Below, piece by piece: positions 1 to 9,200 of a stretch of 64,000 bases of DNA. How positions within the stretch are numbered: the stretch's first letter is position 1; the number at the start of each line of letters is the position of its first letter. The notes under the pieces are model-generated. The model was not told where the DNA came from. It made no database searches and saw only the letters and a list, made by a program, of their open reading frames with translations. The translations under genes were made by a program, and so were the position numbers. The DNA comes from Lacticaseibacillus absianus (GTDB taxonomy: Bacteria; Bacillota; Bacilli; Lactobacillales; Lactobacillaceae), in contig NZ_JABEKX010000001.1 in the NCBI RefSeq assembly GCF_013407595.1, positions 700,522 through 764,521 on the forward strand. Direction: 5' to 3'.

Positions 1-63
1 GCCGAGCGCTTGGTCGCCCGTGACCTGGTCCGCGTGCCGGCCGGCGCCGCGGCTAAGTTCTGA
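1..63 (+). CDS. 3' end of an unidentified protein
   Basis: The first 60 bases read as an open frame of 20 codons ending in TGA at 61-63, with a C-terminus rich in Ala, Arg and Val (ending AAAKF). The window cuts off the rest, so no family can be assigned. It is co-directional with the ABC exporter genes downstream but separated from them by about 335 bp that hold a hairpin repeat and a separate promoter, so it is probably not in the same operon. That this is the tail of a real gene is inferred from frame and G+C pattern only. Confidence 0.45.
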   Translation, partial: AERLVARDLVRVPAGAAAKF

Positions 64-99
64 CGCGATGAGCCTGACCGGCGGCTGAGACCCAATGCG

Positions 100-175
100 G
101 TTTTAGCCCAGTGGATAAGCGACAATGCCTGTGAGACCCGAGCTTGGGTTTTGCAGGCATTGTCGCTTATTCGGC
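100..175. repeat. Hairpin repeat element, copy 1
   Basis: A perfect 17-bp inverted repeat (115-131 and 154-170, ATAAGCGACAATGCCTG in the left arm) encloses a loop with a smaller dyad of the type ACCC-N6-GGGT. It is preceded by TTTTAGCCCAG. The flank (TTTTAGCCCAG, or CTGGGCTAAAA on the other strand) and the loop core (ACC..AG.T..GGT) recur in elements near 55.1/56.9 kb and at 59.6 kb, so this looks like one member of a dispersed hairpin family. No T-run follows the stem, so a simple terminator is unlikely. Confidence 0.7.
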
Positions 176-336
176 TTGCGTTGCCCGGTCTAACGCAGTG
201 AGTGACGCGCAGATAGGCGTTAGCATGGGAGTTGGATTTTGTCTCGTCTTGGTCAGGCATTGTCGGGCATCGACTGTGAGTCGTTGATGATGATTCAGCC
301 GCTTTTCGGTTATCGCCCCAGTTTGGCCCGGTCCCC

Positions 337-365
337 TTGCGTCGACGCGCGAATTCGCGTAGGCT
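337..365 (+). promoter_or_regulatory. Probable promoter of the ABC exporter operon with a palindrome in its spacer
   Basis: TTGCGT (337-342), a 17-bp spacer and TAGGCT (360-365) make a fair sigma-A-type promoter 34 bp before the ATG. The spacer contains the perfect 12-bp palindrome CGCGAATTCGCG at 348-359, between the two hexamers where a repressor would block polymerase. Operator function is inference; no regulator gene is visible in the window. Confidence 0.5.
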
Positions 366-398
366 GGAAGGACTAGAGGAAAATTCAAGGAGGGTACG

Positions 399-2120
399 AT
401 GAGGATACTGATCCCATACATTGGGCGTTATAAGCGAGATGCCATCTTGGCGACGTTGACCGTGGTCCTCCAGGTGTTCGCCACCCTGTGGCAGCCGCGG
501 TTGTTGCAGACGGTGATGGAAGCAATCATGGCGCAGGACAAAACGACTGTGTTCAACCACGGGCTGGGGTTGATCGGGTTAGCGGTGCTCGGGATCGCGG
601 CCGGGATCGCCAACACCGTGTTTTCGGCGCGCCTCGCGCTGAATGTCGCGACCGATCTGCGCACGGACCTGTACGGCCACGTGCAGACGTTTGCGTACGC
701 CGACGTGGAAGCCTTTTCGGCGTCGAACTTGGTGGTGCGGATGACTAACGACATCAACCAGATCCAGCAGGTGGTGATGGCGACGTTCCAGCAAGTCGCC
801 CGCATCCCGCTGGTGTTCGCGGGGGCGTTGGCGCTGGCGCTGATCACGATGCCGATGCAGTGGTGGGTGATCGCCCTGATGATGATCGTGATCGTTGCGA
901 CTGCCGTGGTGACGTTCAAGCTGATGAGCAAGCTGTTCGCTCAGACGCAACAGGACCTGGAGGACGTGAACACGCTGGCGCGTGAGAACTTGATGGGGAT
1001 CCGCGTCGTCAAGTCCTTCGTGCAGGAACACAGCCAGATCACGCAGTTCGCCCAGACCTCTGACCGCCTGCGGGATGTGACCACCAAGATCGGGGAGATG
1101 TTCGCCGTCTTGATGCCGATCTTCTTTCTGACGGCGAACATCGCCGTGGCGGGCAGCGTCTACCTCGTCGGGGCACACCTGACCGCGCACCCGACGTATT
1201 TAGCGGCGATCTCCAGTTTTACCAGCTACCTGACTCAGATCCTGTTCGCCGTGATCAACGGCGCGTTCATGATGACCTTCGCCTCACGGGCGTTCATCTC
1301 GATGGGGCGGATCCACGAGGTGCTCGACCACCAGCCGAGCATGGCGTTCGTGCCTGCCGGCCCGGCGAAGGTGGCGGGAGACGTCACCTTCGAACACGTG
1401 ACCTTCACGTACCCTGGTGACACCCGCCCGACGCTTGAGGACGTCTCCTTCACGGCCAAGGCGGGGGAGATGGTCGGCATCGTCGGCGCGACCGGTAGTG
1501 GTAAGACCACGCTGGCGCAGCTGATCGCGCGGCTGTATGATCCAGAACGCGGGCGGGTCTTGGTCGGTGGGGTCGATGTGCGCGAGTTGCCCGAGGCGAC
1601 GCTGCGCCACGCGGTCGCCTATGTGCTGCAGCGCTCGACGCTGTTCTCAGGTACGATCGCCAGCAACCTGCAGCAAGTGCAGCCCAACGCGACCCCGGCC
1701 GTGATGGCCCGGGCGGCGGAGATCGCCCAGGCGGCCGAGTTCATCGACCGCCTACCGGAGGCCTACGACGCCCCAGTCGAGGAGCGCTCGGCCAATTTTT
1801 CGGGCGGGCAAAAGCAGCGCCTGGCGATCACGCGCGGCGTGATCGCAGACCCAGAGATCCTGATCCTCGATGACGCGACCAGCGCTTTGGACGCCCGCTC
1901 GGAGAAGCTGGTGCAAGAGGCGCTCGACCGCGAGCTGACGCACACGACGACGGTGGTGATCGCCGAGAAGATCGCCTCGATCGTGCGCGCCGATCAGATC
2001 CTCGTGATGGACAACGGCCGCGTGGTCGGGACCGGCACGCACCGTGAGCTGGCGGCGACCAACCCGGTCTACCAAGAGATCTATGCGACCCAAAAGGCGA
2101 AGGAAGGAGGCCAGCACTGA
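399..2120 (+). CDS. ABC exporter half-transporter with degenerate ATP site (LmrC/BmrC-like subunit)
   Basis: 573 residues: an N-terminal six-helix exporter membrane domain (about 1-310) and a C-terminal nucleotide-binding domain. Walker A is GATGSGKTT and the signature FSGGQKQR is intact. The residue after Walker B is Asp rather than Glu (LILDDATSALD) and the H-loop His is Glu (VIAEKIAS). This pattern is established for the degenerate-site subunit of heterodimeric exporters such as LmrCD, BmrCD and TM287/288. It starts at an ATG with AAGGAGGG seven bases upstream, and its TGA overlaps the ATG of the next gene by one base, so the two are translationally coupled. It probably exports drugs or lipids across the cytoplasmic membrane; the substrate cannot be read from the sequence. 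Confidence 0.9.
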   Translation: MRILIPYIGRYKRDAILATLTVVLQVFATLWQPRLLQTVMEAIMAQDKTTVFNHGLGLIGLAVLGIAAGIANTVFSARLALNVATDLRTDLYGHVQTFAYADVEAFSASNLVVRMTNDINQIQQVVMATFQQVARIPLVFAGALALALITMPMQWWVIALMMIVIVATAVVTFKLMSKLFAQTQQDLEDVNTLARENLMGIRVVKSFVQEHSQITQFAQTSDRLRDVTTKIGEMFAVLMPIFFLTANIAVAGSVYLVGAHLTAHPTYLAAISSFTSYLTQILFAVINGAFMMTFASRAFISMGRIHEVLDHQPSMAFVPAGPAKVAGDVTFEHVTFTYPGDTRPTLEDVSFTAKAGEMVGIVGATGSGKTTLAQLIARLYDPERGRVLVGGVDVRELPEATLRHAVAYVLQRSTLFSGTIASNLQQVQPNATPAVMARAAEIAQAAEFIDRLPEAYDAPVEERSANFSGGQKQRLAITRGVIADPEILILDDATSALDARSEKLVQEALDRELTHTTTVVIAEKIASIVRADQILVMDNGRVVGTGTHRELAATNPVYQEIYATQKAKEGGQH

Positions 2121-3901
2121 TGGCAGACATTCGCAATGCAGGCAAGTACTACGCTCACTACCTGGCGCGGTATTGGAAGGGGTTCATCGCGACGGCGATC
2201 CTGATCGGCATCAGCACCTGGTGTATCGTGGTCGCGCCGACGTACCTGGGGCGGGCGATCACCCAGCTGACCGATTACCTCCAGCTTTGGAATGACCCAG
2301 TGACACGGGCGAGCGCTGACCTCGCCAGTTTCCACCGCACCCTGATCACCTACGTGCTGCTCTACGTGGGAGACGCCAGCGCGCTGTTCGTGGCAAGCTG
2401 GATCCTCGCGCGCATCACGGCGTATTCGACGGGGACGATGCGTGTCGGGCTGTTTCGTAAGATGCAGCGCATGAAGGTCCAGTACTTCGACCAGCACACG
2501 GATGGCGACATCCTCGCGCGGTACACGAGTGACCTGGATAATATTTTCAACGCGCTGAACCAGGCGCTGATCGACATCTTCTTGGCGATCGCGCAGCTGG
2601 TCGGGATCCTTCTGATGATGTTCGACCAAAACGTGCAGATGGCCTGGGTGACCATCGCCTCGACGCCGCTGGCGTTGGGGGCGGCGGCGGTCGTGATGCG
2701 GCAGGCGAGCGTGGCGGTCAACCAGCAGCAGACCGATATCGGGGCGATGAATGGCTACATCAACGAACAGGTGACCGGCCAAAAGGTCCTGATCACCAAC
2801 GGCCTGCAGCAGGATTCGGTGCGCGGCTTCGCGCCGTACAACGCCAAGGTCCGCCGCTCCGCCTTGAAGGGCCAGATCTGGTCCGGGGTCCTGATGCCCC
2901 TGATGGCGGGGATGTCGCTCCTGAACACGGCGATCGTGATCTTCTTTGGCTCCTGGCTGGCCTTGAACGGGCAGATGAAAGTCGGCGCCGCCTTGGCGCT
3001 GGTCGTCGTCTTCGTCAACTACGCCCAGCAGTATTACCAGCCGCTGACCACGCTGACGAGCCTGTACGGCATGATCCAGCTGGCGATCACCGGCGCGCGC
3101 CGCGTGTCCGAGGTGCGCGACCAGCCGGATGAGCTCGCGGTCCCGGAGGGCCAGGTGCTCGACGGGCTCCAGCGCGGGGTGGCGATCGAAGACGTCCACT
3201 TCAGTTACCTGCCGGGCAAGGAGATCCTGCACGGCGTCTCCATCGACGTGGCCAAGGGCGAGATGGTCGCCTTGGTCGGGCCGACCGGCAGCGGCAAGAC
3301 CACGGTGATGAACCTGCTGAACCGGTTCTATGACGTCGATTCCGGGCGCATCACCTTCGATGGCACCGACATCCGCGACTTCACCCTGGCGAGCCTGCGG
3401 GCCAACGTTGGGATCGTGTTACAGGATCCGCAGTTGTTCTCCGGCACGATCGCAGATAATATCCGCTTCGGTGCGCCGGCGGCCGGTATGGACCGCGTGA
3501 TCGCGGCGGCTAAGCAGGCCAACATCCATGACTTCATCAGCGGGCTACCGCAGGGTTACGAGACGCGGGTCAGCGACGAGCAAAGCGTCTTCTCCGCGGG
3601 GCAAAAACAGCTGATGTCGATCGCCCGGACCATCCTGACCGACCCGCGTCTGCTGATCCTCGATGAGGCGACCAGCAACGTCGACACGGTGACCGAAGCG
3701 AAGATCCAAGCCGCGATGGACAACGTGATCCAGGGGCGCACAAGCTTCGTGATCGCCCACCGGCTCAAGACCATCCTGAACGCCGACAAGATCGTCGTGC
3801 TTCAAAGCGGCCGCATCATCGAGCAAGGCACACATGCGGCGCTTCTGGCCGCCGACGGCTTCTACGCGGAGCTGTACCACAACCAGATGGTGTTCGATTG
3901 A
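2120..3901 (+). CDS. ABC exporter half-transporter with canonical catalytic residues (LmrD/BmrD-like subunit)
   Basis: 593 residues: exporter transmembrane domain (about 1-340) then a nucleotide-binding domain with Walker A GPTGSGKTT, Walker B LLILDEATSNVD with the catalytic Glu, and an H-loop His (VIAHRLKT). Its signature is altered to FSAGQKQ. Combined with the upstream partner, one composite ATP site has every catalytic residue (this Walker A/B/His plus the partner's intact signature) and the other is degenerate on both sides. That complementarity strongly supports an obligate heterodimer. A rho-independent terminator follows directly, so the two genes form a complete bicistronic unit. Confidence 0.92.
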   Translation: MADIRNAGKYYAHYLARYWKGFIATAILIGISTWCIVVAPTYLGRAITQLTDYLQLWNDPVTRASADLASFHRTLITYVLLYVGDASALFVASWILARITAYSTGTMRVGLFRKMQRMKVQYFDQHTDGDILARYTSDLDNIFNALNQALIDIFLAIAQLVGILLMMFDQNVQMAWVTIASTPLALGAAAVVMRQASVAVNQQQTDIGAMNGYINEQVTGQKVLITNGLQQDSVRGFAPYNAKVRRSALKGQIWSGVLMPLMAGMSLLNTAIVIFFGSWLALNGQMKVGAALALVVVFVNYAQQYYQPLTTLTSLYGMIQLAITGARRVSEVRDQPDELAVPEGQVLDGLQRGVAIEDVHFSYLPGKEILHGVSIDVAKGEMVALVGPTGSGKTTVMNLLNRFYDVDSGRITFDGTDIRDFTLASLRANVGIVLQDPQLFSGTIADNIRFGAPAAGMDRVIAAAKQANIHDFISGLPQGYETRVSDEQSVFSAGQKQLMSIARTILTDPRLLILDEATSNVDTVTEAKIQAAMDNVIQGRTSFVIAHRLKTILNADKIVVLQSGRIIEQGTHAALLAADGFYAELYHNQMVFD

Positions 3902-3906
3902 CCGCC

Positions 3907-3946
3907 GCCCTGCGTCCCGCTGATCAGTGGGGCGCAGGGCTTTTTT
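3907..3946 (+). terminator. Intrinsic terminator of the ABC exporter operon
   Basis: A GC-rich dyad (CCCTGCG..., ...CGCAGGG) around TGATCAG is followed by TTTTTT, starting a few bases after the stop codon of the second ABC gene. Confidence 0.85.
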
Positions 3947-4354
3947 GACGCCAATTACTGATCCGTCATGCCAAGCGCCAGTACAAGGGCCAGGCCCGGT
4001 CTTCGCTTGACGGGTCCGTGCGGGCCGCTGATCACCCGAACACTTGCATGCTCACAAAACAGGCTAACTTTAGTGGTGGTGAAGTTGACCCGGCGAGGCC
4101 TTGTTTGACCGAACGCGCGCCATCAGTCGGTTAATGTGAGGGGTTACTTTCCGGACCATCACGAGTCGGACCGGCCAGATCGGTGGTAAATCCGAAGAAT
4201 TCGGTGTGAATTGGCGGCAATGGGTGGTCAAGGGATGGAGCGGGCGGGTATGCTAAGCGCCTACCGTGAGTCGGGGTGACCGCCGTTAGGCCCTAGATTG
4301 CGCCTCCGCGACGAACAGGTGTCGACAGACCGCGAACTTTTTGTTCGTTAACGC
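3947..4354. other. About 400 bp without a recognisable gene
   Basis: I see no ORF with a ribosome binding site on either strand. The only structure noted is a short dyad CCGAA-GAA-TTCGG near 4193-4205. Base composition resembles the coding neighbourhood, so it could be decayed coding sequence. No function is proposed. Confidence 0.5.
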
Positions 4355-4383
4355 TAGACAAATGTATTCATTTCGTGTACGAT
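4355..4383 (+). promoter_or_regulatory. Probable promoter of sstT
   Basis: TAGACA (4355-4360), a 17-bp spacer and TACGAT (4378-4383) sit about 35 bp before the ATG at 4417, in a locally AT-rich stretch. Confidence 0.6.
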
Positions 4384-4416
4384 GAAGCACATCATCTCAC
4401 TGAGGAGGCGCGTCTT

Positions 4417-5700
4417 ATGTTTGCTAAGTATCGCAGTGTATCGTTGATCGTCCGGATCCTGATCGGCCTAGTCGTCGGGTCCCTGCTCGGGGTGCTCCTG
4501 CCGACATGGTCAGGCATCGGCATCCTGGGGTCGCTGTTCGTGGGCGCGCTGAAGGGCATCGCGCCGGTCATGGTGTTCTTCCTGATCATGTCCGCCGTGT
4601 CCGGCTACAAGCAGGGGGGCGAGAACCACTTCGGCAGCGTGATCGTGATGTACCTGACCGCGACGCTTCTGTCCGCGTTCGCCGCAGTCGGGGCTTCCTG
4701 GCTGTTCCCCGTGCGCTTGGTGCTGCCAGAGGCGGCCAAGGTCGCCGGTGGGGCGCCTCAGAGCCTGGGCAAAGTGATCTCGGACCTTTTGACGAATGCG
4801 GTCGGCAACCCGCTGGCGGCGATCGTCGACGCGAACTACCTCTCGATCCTGTTTTGGGCCCTGATGATCGGGTTTGCCCTGCGGCTGACCAGCACCCAGA
4901 CCCGGCGCGTGATCACCGAGGTCTCCGGCGCGATCACCAATGTTGCGCAGCTCGTGATCGAATGCGCGCCGTTCGGGATCGCGGGGCTGATCTACACCAC
5001 CATCAGCGAGTCCGGGTTCGCCGGGGTCGCGAAGTACGGGCAACTGGTCTTGGTGCTGGTCGGGACGATGGCGTTCGTCTACTTGGTCGTCTACCCGGCG
5101 ATGGTCTGGGTGATGACGCGCCAGAACCCGTATCCGCTGACCTTGTGGACGCTCAAGGTCTCGGGCATCCCCGCCTTTTTCACCCGCAGCTCGGCGGTGA
5201 ATATCCCGATCAACCTGAAGGCCAGTGAGGACCTCGGGTTGAACAAGGAGTCTTACTCCGTGTCGATCCCGCTTGGCGGGTCGGCCAACTCCGGTGGGGC
5301 GGCGATCACCGTGTCAGTGATGACCCTAGCCGCGTGTGCGACCCTGGGGATCCACGTCTCCTTCCCGCTGGCGCTGATCCTGTGCGTGCTGACCGCGTTG
5401 GCGGCCACCGGGGCGTCGGGGATCGCCGGGGGGTCGCTGCTGATCATTCCGATGGCCGCAAGTCTGTTTGGCATCAGCAATGACATCGCGATGCAGGTGG
5501 TCGGGATCGGCTTCATCATCGGCGTGATCCAGGATTCGGTCGAGACCGCCGTCAATTCGGCGTCCGACCTGCTGTTCACCGCAACTGCGGAGTACCATGA
5601 CGCTTTGAAGAAGGGGCAGCCGGTCGACATTAAGGCGGCGGTGGCCCGGGCAGAAGGCAAGAACCAACCGGTCACCGTGGAGGCAGTGGCCTCCAAGTAG
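4417..5700 (+). CDS. sstT: Serine/threonine:Na+ symporter (DAACS family)
   Basis: 427 residues of a polytopic membrane protein of the dicarboxylate/amino acid:cation symporter family. The C-terminal half carries SstT-type motifs: SSAVNIPIN, the Ser/Gly-rich hairpin IPLGGSANSGGAA, GASGIAGGSLL and ISNDIAMQVV. It should import serine and threonine with Na+. I place the start at 4417 because TGAGGAGG lies ten bases upstream; the open frame runs back to 4375, but that ATG overlaps the -10 hexamer. A promoter precedes it and an intrinsic terminator follows, so it is monocistronic. It lies next to a cell-wall protease and an amino-acid permease. Confidence 0.92.
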   Translation: MFAKYRSVSLIVRILIGLVVGSLLGVLLPTWSGIGILGSLFVGALKGIAPVMVFFLIMSAVSGYKQGGENHFGSVIVMYLTATLLSAFAAVGASWLFPVRLVLPEAAKVAGGAPQSLGKVISDLLTNAVGNPLAAIVDANYLSILFWALMIGFALRLTSTQTRRVITEVSGAITNVAQLVIECAPFGIAGLIYTTISESGFAGVAKYGQLVLVLVGTMAFVYLVVYPAMVWVMTRQNPYPLTLWTLKVSGIPAFFTRSSAVNIPINLKASEDLGLNKESYSVSIPLGGSANSGGAAITVSVMTLAACATLGIHVSFPLALILCVLTALAATGASGIAGGSLLIIPMAASLFGISNDIAMQVVGIGFIIGVIQDSVETAVNSASDLLFTATAEYHDALKKGQPVDIKAAVARAEGKNQPVTVEAVASK

Positions 5701-5735
5701 GCGCCGGTGAGACACACTCGAATAATGATCAAGAC

Positions 5736-5769
5736 CTGGGACGAGTCTGACCATCGTCCCAGTTTTTTT
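5736..5769 (+). terminator. Intrinsic terminator of sstT
   Basis: Perfect 9-bp stem CTGGGACGA/TCGTCCCAG, 9-base loop, then TTTTTTT. Confidence 0.88.
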
Positions 5770-6084
5770 GCGTGGACGCAATGTGAATTTAGGTTGATCC
5801 GGCACTATTAGATTAAAATTAAATTATGCAACATTGCTTAAAAATGAGAATATTAAAATCGGCTAAATAACAACATGGTTGCGCGGGCTGAACGTCTGAA
5901 ACAGGCAACTAGGCGCTTGCTAAGTGCCTGGAAACGAATAAGATGACAGCAGCCGATCCTTGTCTTGACAAGGCGCGATGCGGAATACACGAACATTAGA
6001 TCCGGTGCAGACGTTGGACCCCACGGTCAACGTGCAAGGGGTCGACGCGGTCCAAAAAAGCATGACTTAAATTTGAAATTATAC
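5770..6084. other. AT-rich intergenic region upstream of the subtilase gene
   Basis: About 300 bp with no supported ORF. Much of it (5800-5880 and 6050-6120) is strikingly AT-rich against a roughly 62% G+C background. A dyad TTGGACC...GGTCCAA spans about 6013-6055. It may hold UP-element-like or regulator-binding DNA for the protease promoter, or mark a junction of acquired DNA; neither can be shown here. Confidence 0.5.
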
Positions 6085-6114
6085 TTGTATTATTAAAATT
6101 AAGTGATATATAAT
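6085..6114 (+). promoter_or_regulatory. Probable promoter of the subtilase gene
   Basis: TTGTAT (6085-6090), an 18-bp spacer and a perfect TATAAT (6109-6114) in an AT-rich tract, giving an untranslated leader of about 120 nt before the protease ATG. Confidence 0.7.
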
Positions 6115-6152
6115 GCCATAAACACACAGTGAGTTCTAATCTCGCTAAGGAG

Positions 6153-6245
6153 ATGAACCGGCACCTAAAAAAGACCATCGAGTTGCTGTTGAGGACCGGC
6201 GACGAGTTCGCCATGATCAGACCGAGGAATGAGGGAAGTAGATGA
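6153..6245 (+). CDS. Possible 30-residue leader ORF overlapping the protease start
   Basis: An ATG at 6153 opens a 30-codon frame (starting MNRHLKKTIELL) that ends in TGA at 6243-6245, overlapping the protease ATG as ATGA. That is a classic translational-coupling arrangement. Against it, AAGGAG abuts the ATG with almost no spacing, and the protease has its own GAGG site. It could be a real leader peptide or chance; confidence is low. Confidence 0.25.
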   Translation: MNRHLKKTIELLLRTGDEFAMIRPRNEGSR

Positions 6246-9200
6246 AACACAAAGCTATGAAGGGCGCCCGCAGTGCCGTGCTGCTTAGTACAGTGATCTT
6301 TTCGGCATTTTCGAACAGTTTACCGTTCACCGAAGCGGTCGTCAGCGCCGCAACGACGCAAGTCAAGACGCTGACCGCCAGCAAGAGCAAGCTGGAGGCG
6401 GCGCTGAAAAAAGCGACGAACCAGAAGATCGCGGCCGCTAAGGCGAAGCAGCAAGCCACATCGCAAGCGAAGTCGGCGGCCACACTGACCGATCAGGCGG
6501 CCGCGCAGTTGGCCGCAACTGGCGCCGACACGGCGGACATGAGCGCCAAAACACTCAAGAACGCGCAGGTGCGCTTGATCGTGACCCTGAAGGCCGACGC
6601 GGCGATCGATACGCTGGGGGCCTCCGATGGTTCCGCGGACAACGTGGCGGCCGTCGAGGCGGCGTCGCAGGCCGTGATCGCTGATCAGGCGAGCATCCAG
6701 GCGCAGGTCGAGGCACTCACGGGCAATCAGGTCGCGCAGGAGTACGGCTACGTGATCAACGGGTTCTCGATCGACGGGACAGTCGCGCAGGCCAAAGCCA
6801 TCGAGCAGATCAAGGGCGTGCAGAGTGTCAGCGTCTCGTCTGTTGTGGAGAAGCAAGACACCGGCTCCAGCACGATCGGGCAGGTGACCCAGGCGCAGGA
6901 AACATACGGGCTGAAGGGTGAAGGGACTGTCGTTGCGATCATCGATAGCGGCATCGATCCGAGCCACAAGGATCTGACGCTCACCGATCCAGCGCAAGCG
7001 AAGATCTCCCAGTCTCAGGCCGAGACCGCGATCGCCAAGTTGGGTCACGGCAAGTGGTACAGCGATAAGGTCCCATACGCCTACAATTATGTAGACGGGA
7101 CATCCGAGGTCGTCTGGGACAACGGGACGTCCGAGATGCACGGGATGCACGTCGCGGGGATCGTTGCGGCCAACGGGCATGATGACGGCAGCGGCGATGA
7201 TTACGTTCAAGGGGTCGCCCCGGAAGCCCAACTGCTGGACATGAAGGTCTTCTCGAACTCCGATTCGATCAACTATGATGACATGATCATCGAAGCGCTG
7301 GAAGACTCCGTCACGCTGGGGGCCGATGTGGTCAACATGTCGATGGGGACCCTGGCCGCCAACCAGGACAACTCACCGGAACAAGCAGCGGTCAACGCCG
7401 TTGCTGCTGCTGGGGTCGTCCCGGTCTTGTCTGCCGGGAACTCCGGGGCCACGGATTCCGATGACGCGACCAATGTGCTGACTGATTCCAACCCGGATAG
7501 CAGCTCCATGGGTAGCCCGGCGACCTCCGCGAACGCGATCACCGTGGCGAGCTCGGATAACATCACGACGACTGACCGCGCCTGGACCATTACGGACAAG
7601 ACGACTGGCAAGGACCTCTTCGAAGACCGAATCTGGATGCAGCAGTCCACGCTCAGTGCGGATGTGATCAGCACGTTCGAAGGCAAGCAACTCTTCTTCG
7701 CCGATAACGCGTCGACCAGCATCAGCGGGACGGATGACACGTTCCAAGGCGAAACGATGCCGGGCTACGGGACCGCGAGTGACTTTAACAAGGCCGTCAA
7801 GGGGCGGATCGCCGTGATCTCCCGTGGTAACGGGGTCACATTCGCCGAAAAAGCGAAGAACGCGATGCTCAAGGGTGCGGTCGGTGTCATTTTCATCGAC
7901 AACGACGCCTCCTTGAACGACACGCCTGCCTCGTACGGGATCAGTGAAGGGATCCCGACCCTGGTGCTCAAGAACAACACTGGGCTGGCGCTGTTGAAGC
8001 AGCTGGATTGGACCCCGGGCGGCACGACGACCGATACCTTCTCCTTCGCCAAGATCACTCAGACGACGCCGACCAAGAACGGTGGGGGCATCTCGTACTT
8101 CAGCTCGTTCGGGGCCACGTCGACGCTGGACTTCAAGCCAGACATCACCGCGCCAGGGGGCAGCATCTGGTCGCTGGCCAACGAGGACAGCTACCAGAAC
8201 ATGAGTGGGACCTCGATGTCATCCCCGTATATCGCCGGGGCGTCCGCGCTGGTGATGCAGGCGCTGCGTGAGGATGGGCTGATCGTCACCAACTCGATCG
8301 ATGAATCGATCGTCAATGGCCTGGATTCTGGCCTGGCCGCGTTCGCTCAGCGGATCATCGATTCGCACAACGGGATCGATATCACCGCCGCGGACTATAG
8401 TGACCAGACGAACCAAGTCGTCGATCCAGAAGAAGCGACTAAGGTCCAGACGGCGACGGTTTCTGACGTCATCAAGACCATCCTACAGAACACCGCCAAG
8501 CCGCTGACGGACACCGCCCACCAGGCGATCACCTCCGTGCGTCAGCAAGGGGCCGGGGAAGTCGACGTCAATGCGGCGCTGGGGAGCCGAGTCCTGGCGA
8601 CCGGCACCGGCTCGACGACCGGGAGCGTGGCGCTGCATGAGATCAAGAACCAAGACAATACGATCACGGTCTATCTGTCGAATATCGGGACCAAGACGGC
8701 CAAGTACAAGTTCAGCCCGAGCACCGTTTACCGCAACGCGGCGGACGAGAGCACCGGCCAAGCCGCCTACGATCAACCGATCCTGACCGCGTCGACCAAG
8801 CTGCTGTCCGTCGATGGGGCGAACGGCGCGGCATACGACGGCAAGACTGGCACGATCGCCGTCGAGCCAGGCAAGAGCGTGGCCGTCAACATCGACTTAG
8901 ACCTGGGGACCAGCGCGACCCAATCATACGTCGAAGGGTACCTCAACTTCTCGACGGTCAGCGACGACACGCAGGCGGCACCGGACCTGTCCGTGCCGTA
9001 CATGGGCTACTACGGTGACTGGGACGCGGTGGCGATCGCCAAGACCGGCACGACCGACGCCAGCGACCTGGCGCGGGAGACCTACATCGGCTACTACGTC
9101 AACGACGGGGCACCGACCGATCTGTCGGACGAGAACTTCGTGGCCCTGGGGTTGAGCCAGGATGGTCAGACCATTAACGAGGACAATGTCGCGATGTCGA

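Noticed and set aside
53-421. Minus-strand frame of 84 codons across the first intergenic region
   Set aside because: It crosses the inverted repeat and the ABC promoter, lacks an SD and has no recognisable sequence.
2081-3232. A 383-codon minus-strand open frame opposite the second ABC gene, and similar long antisense frames elsewhere
   Set aside because: High G+C removes stop codons from shadow frames. These are rich in Arg, His and Gln, lack start signals and lie fully inside well-supported genes.
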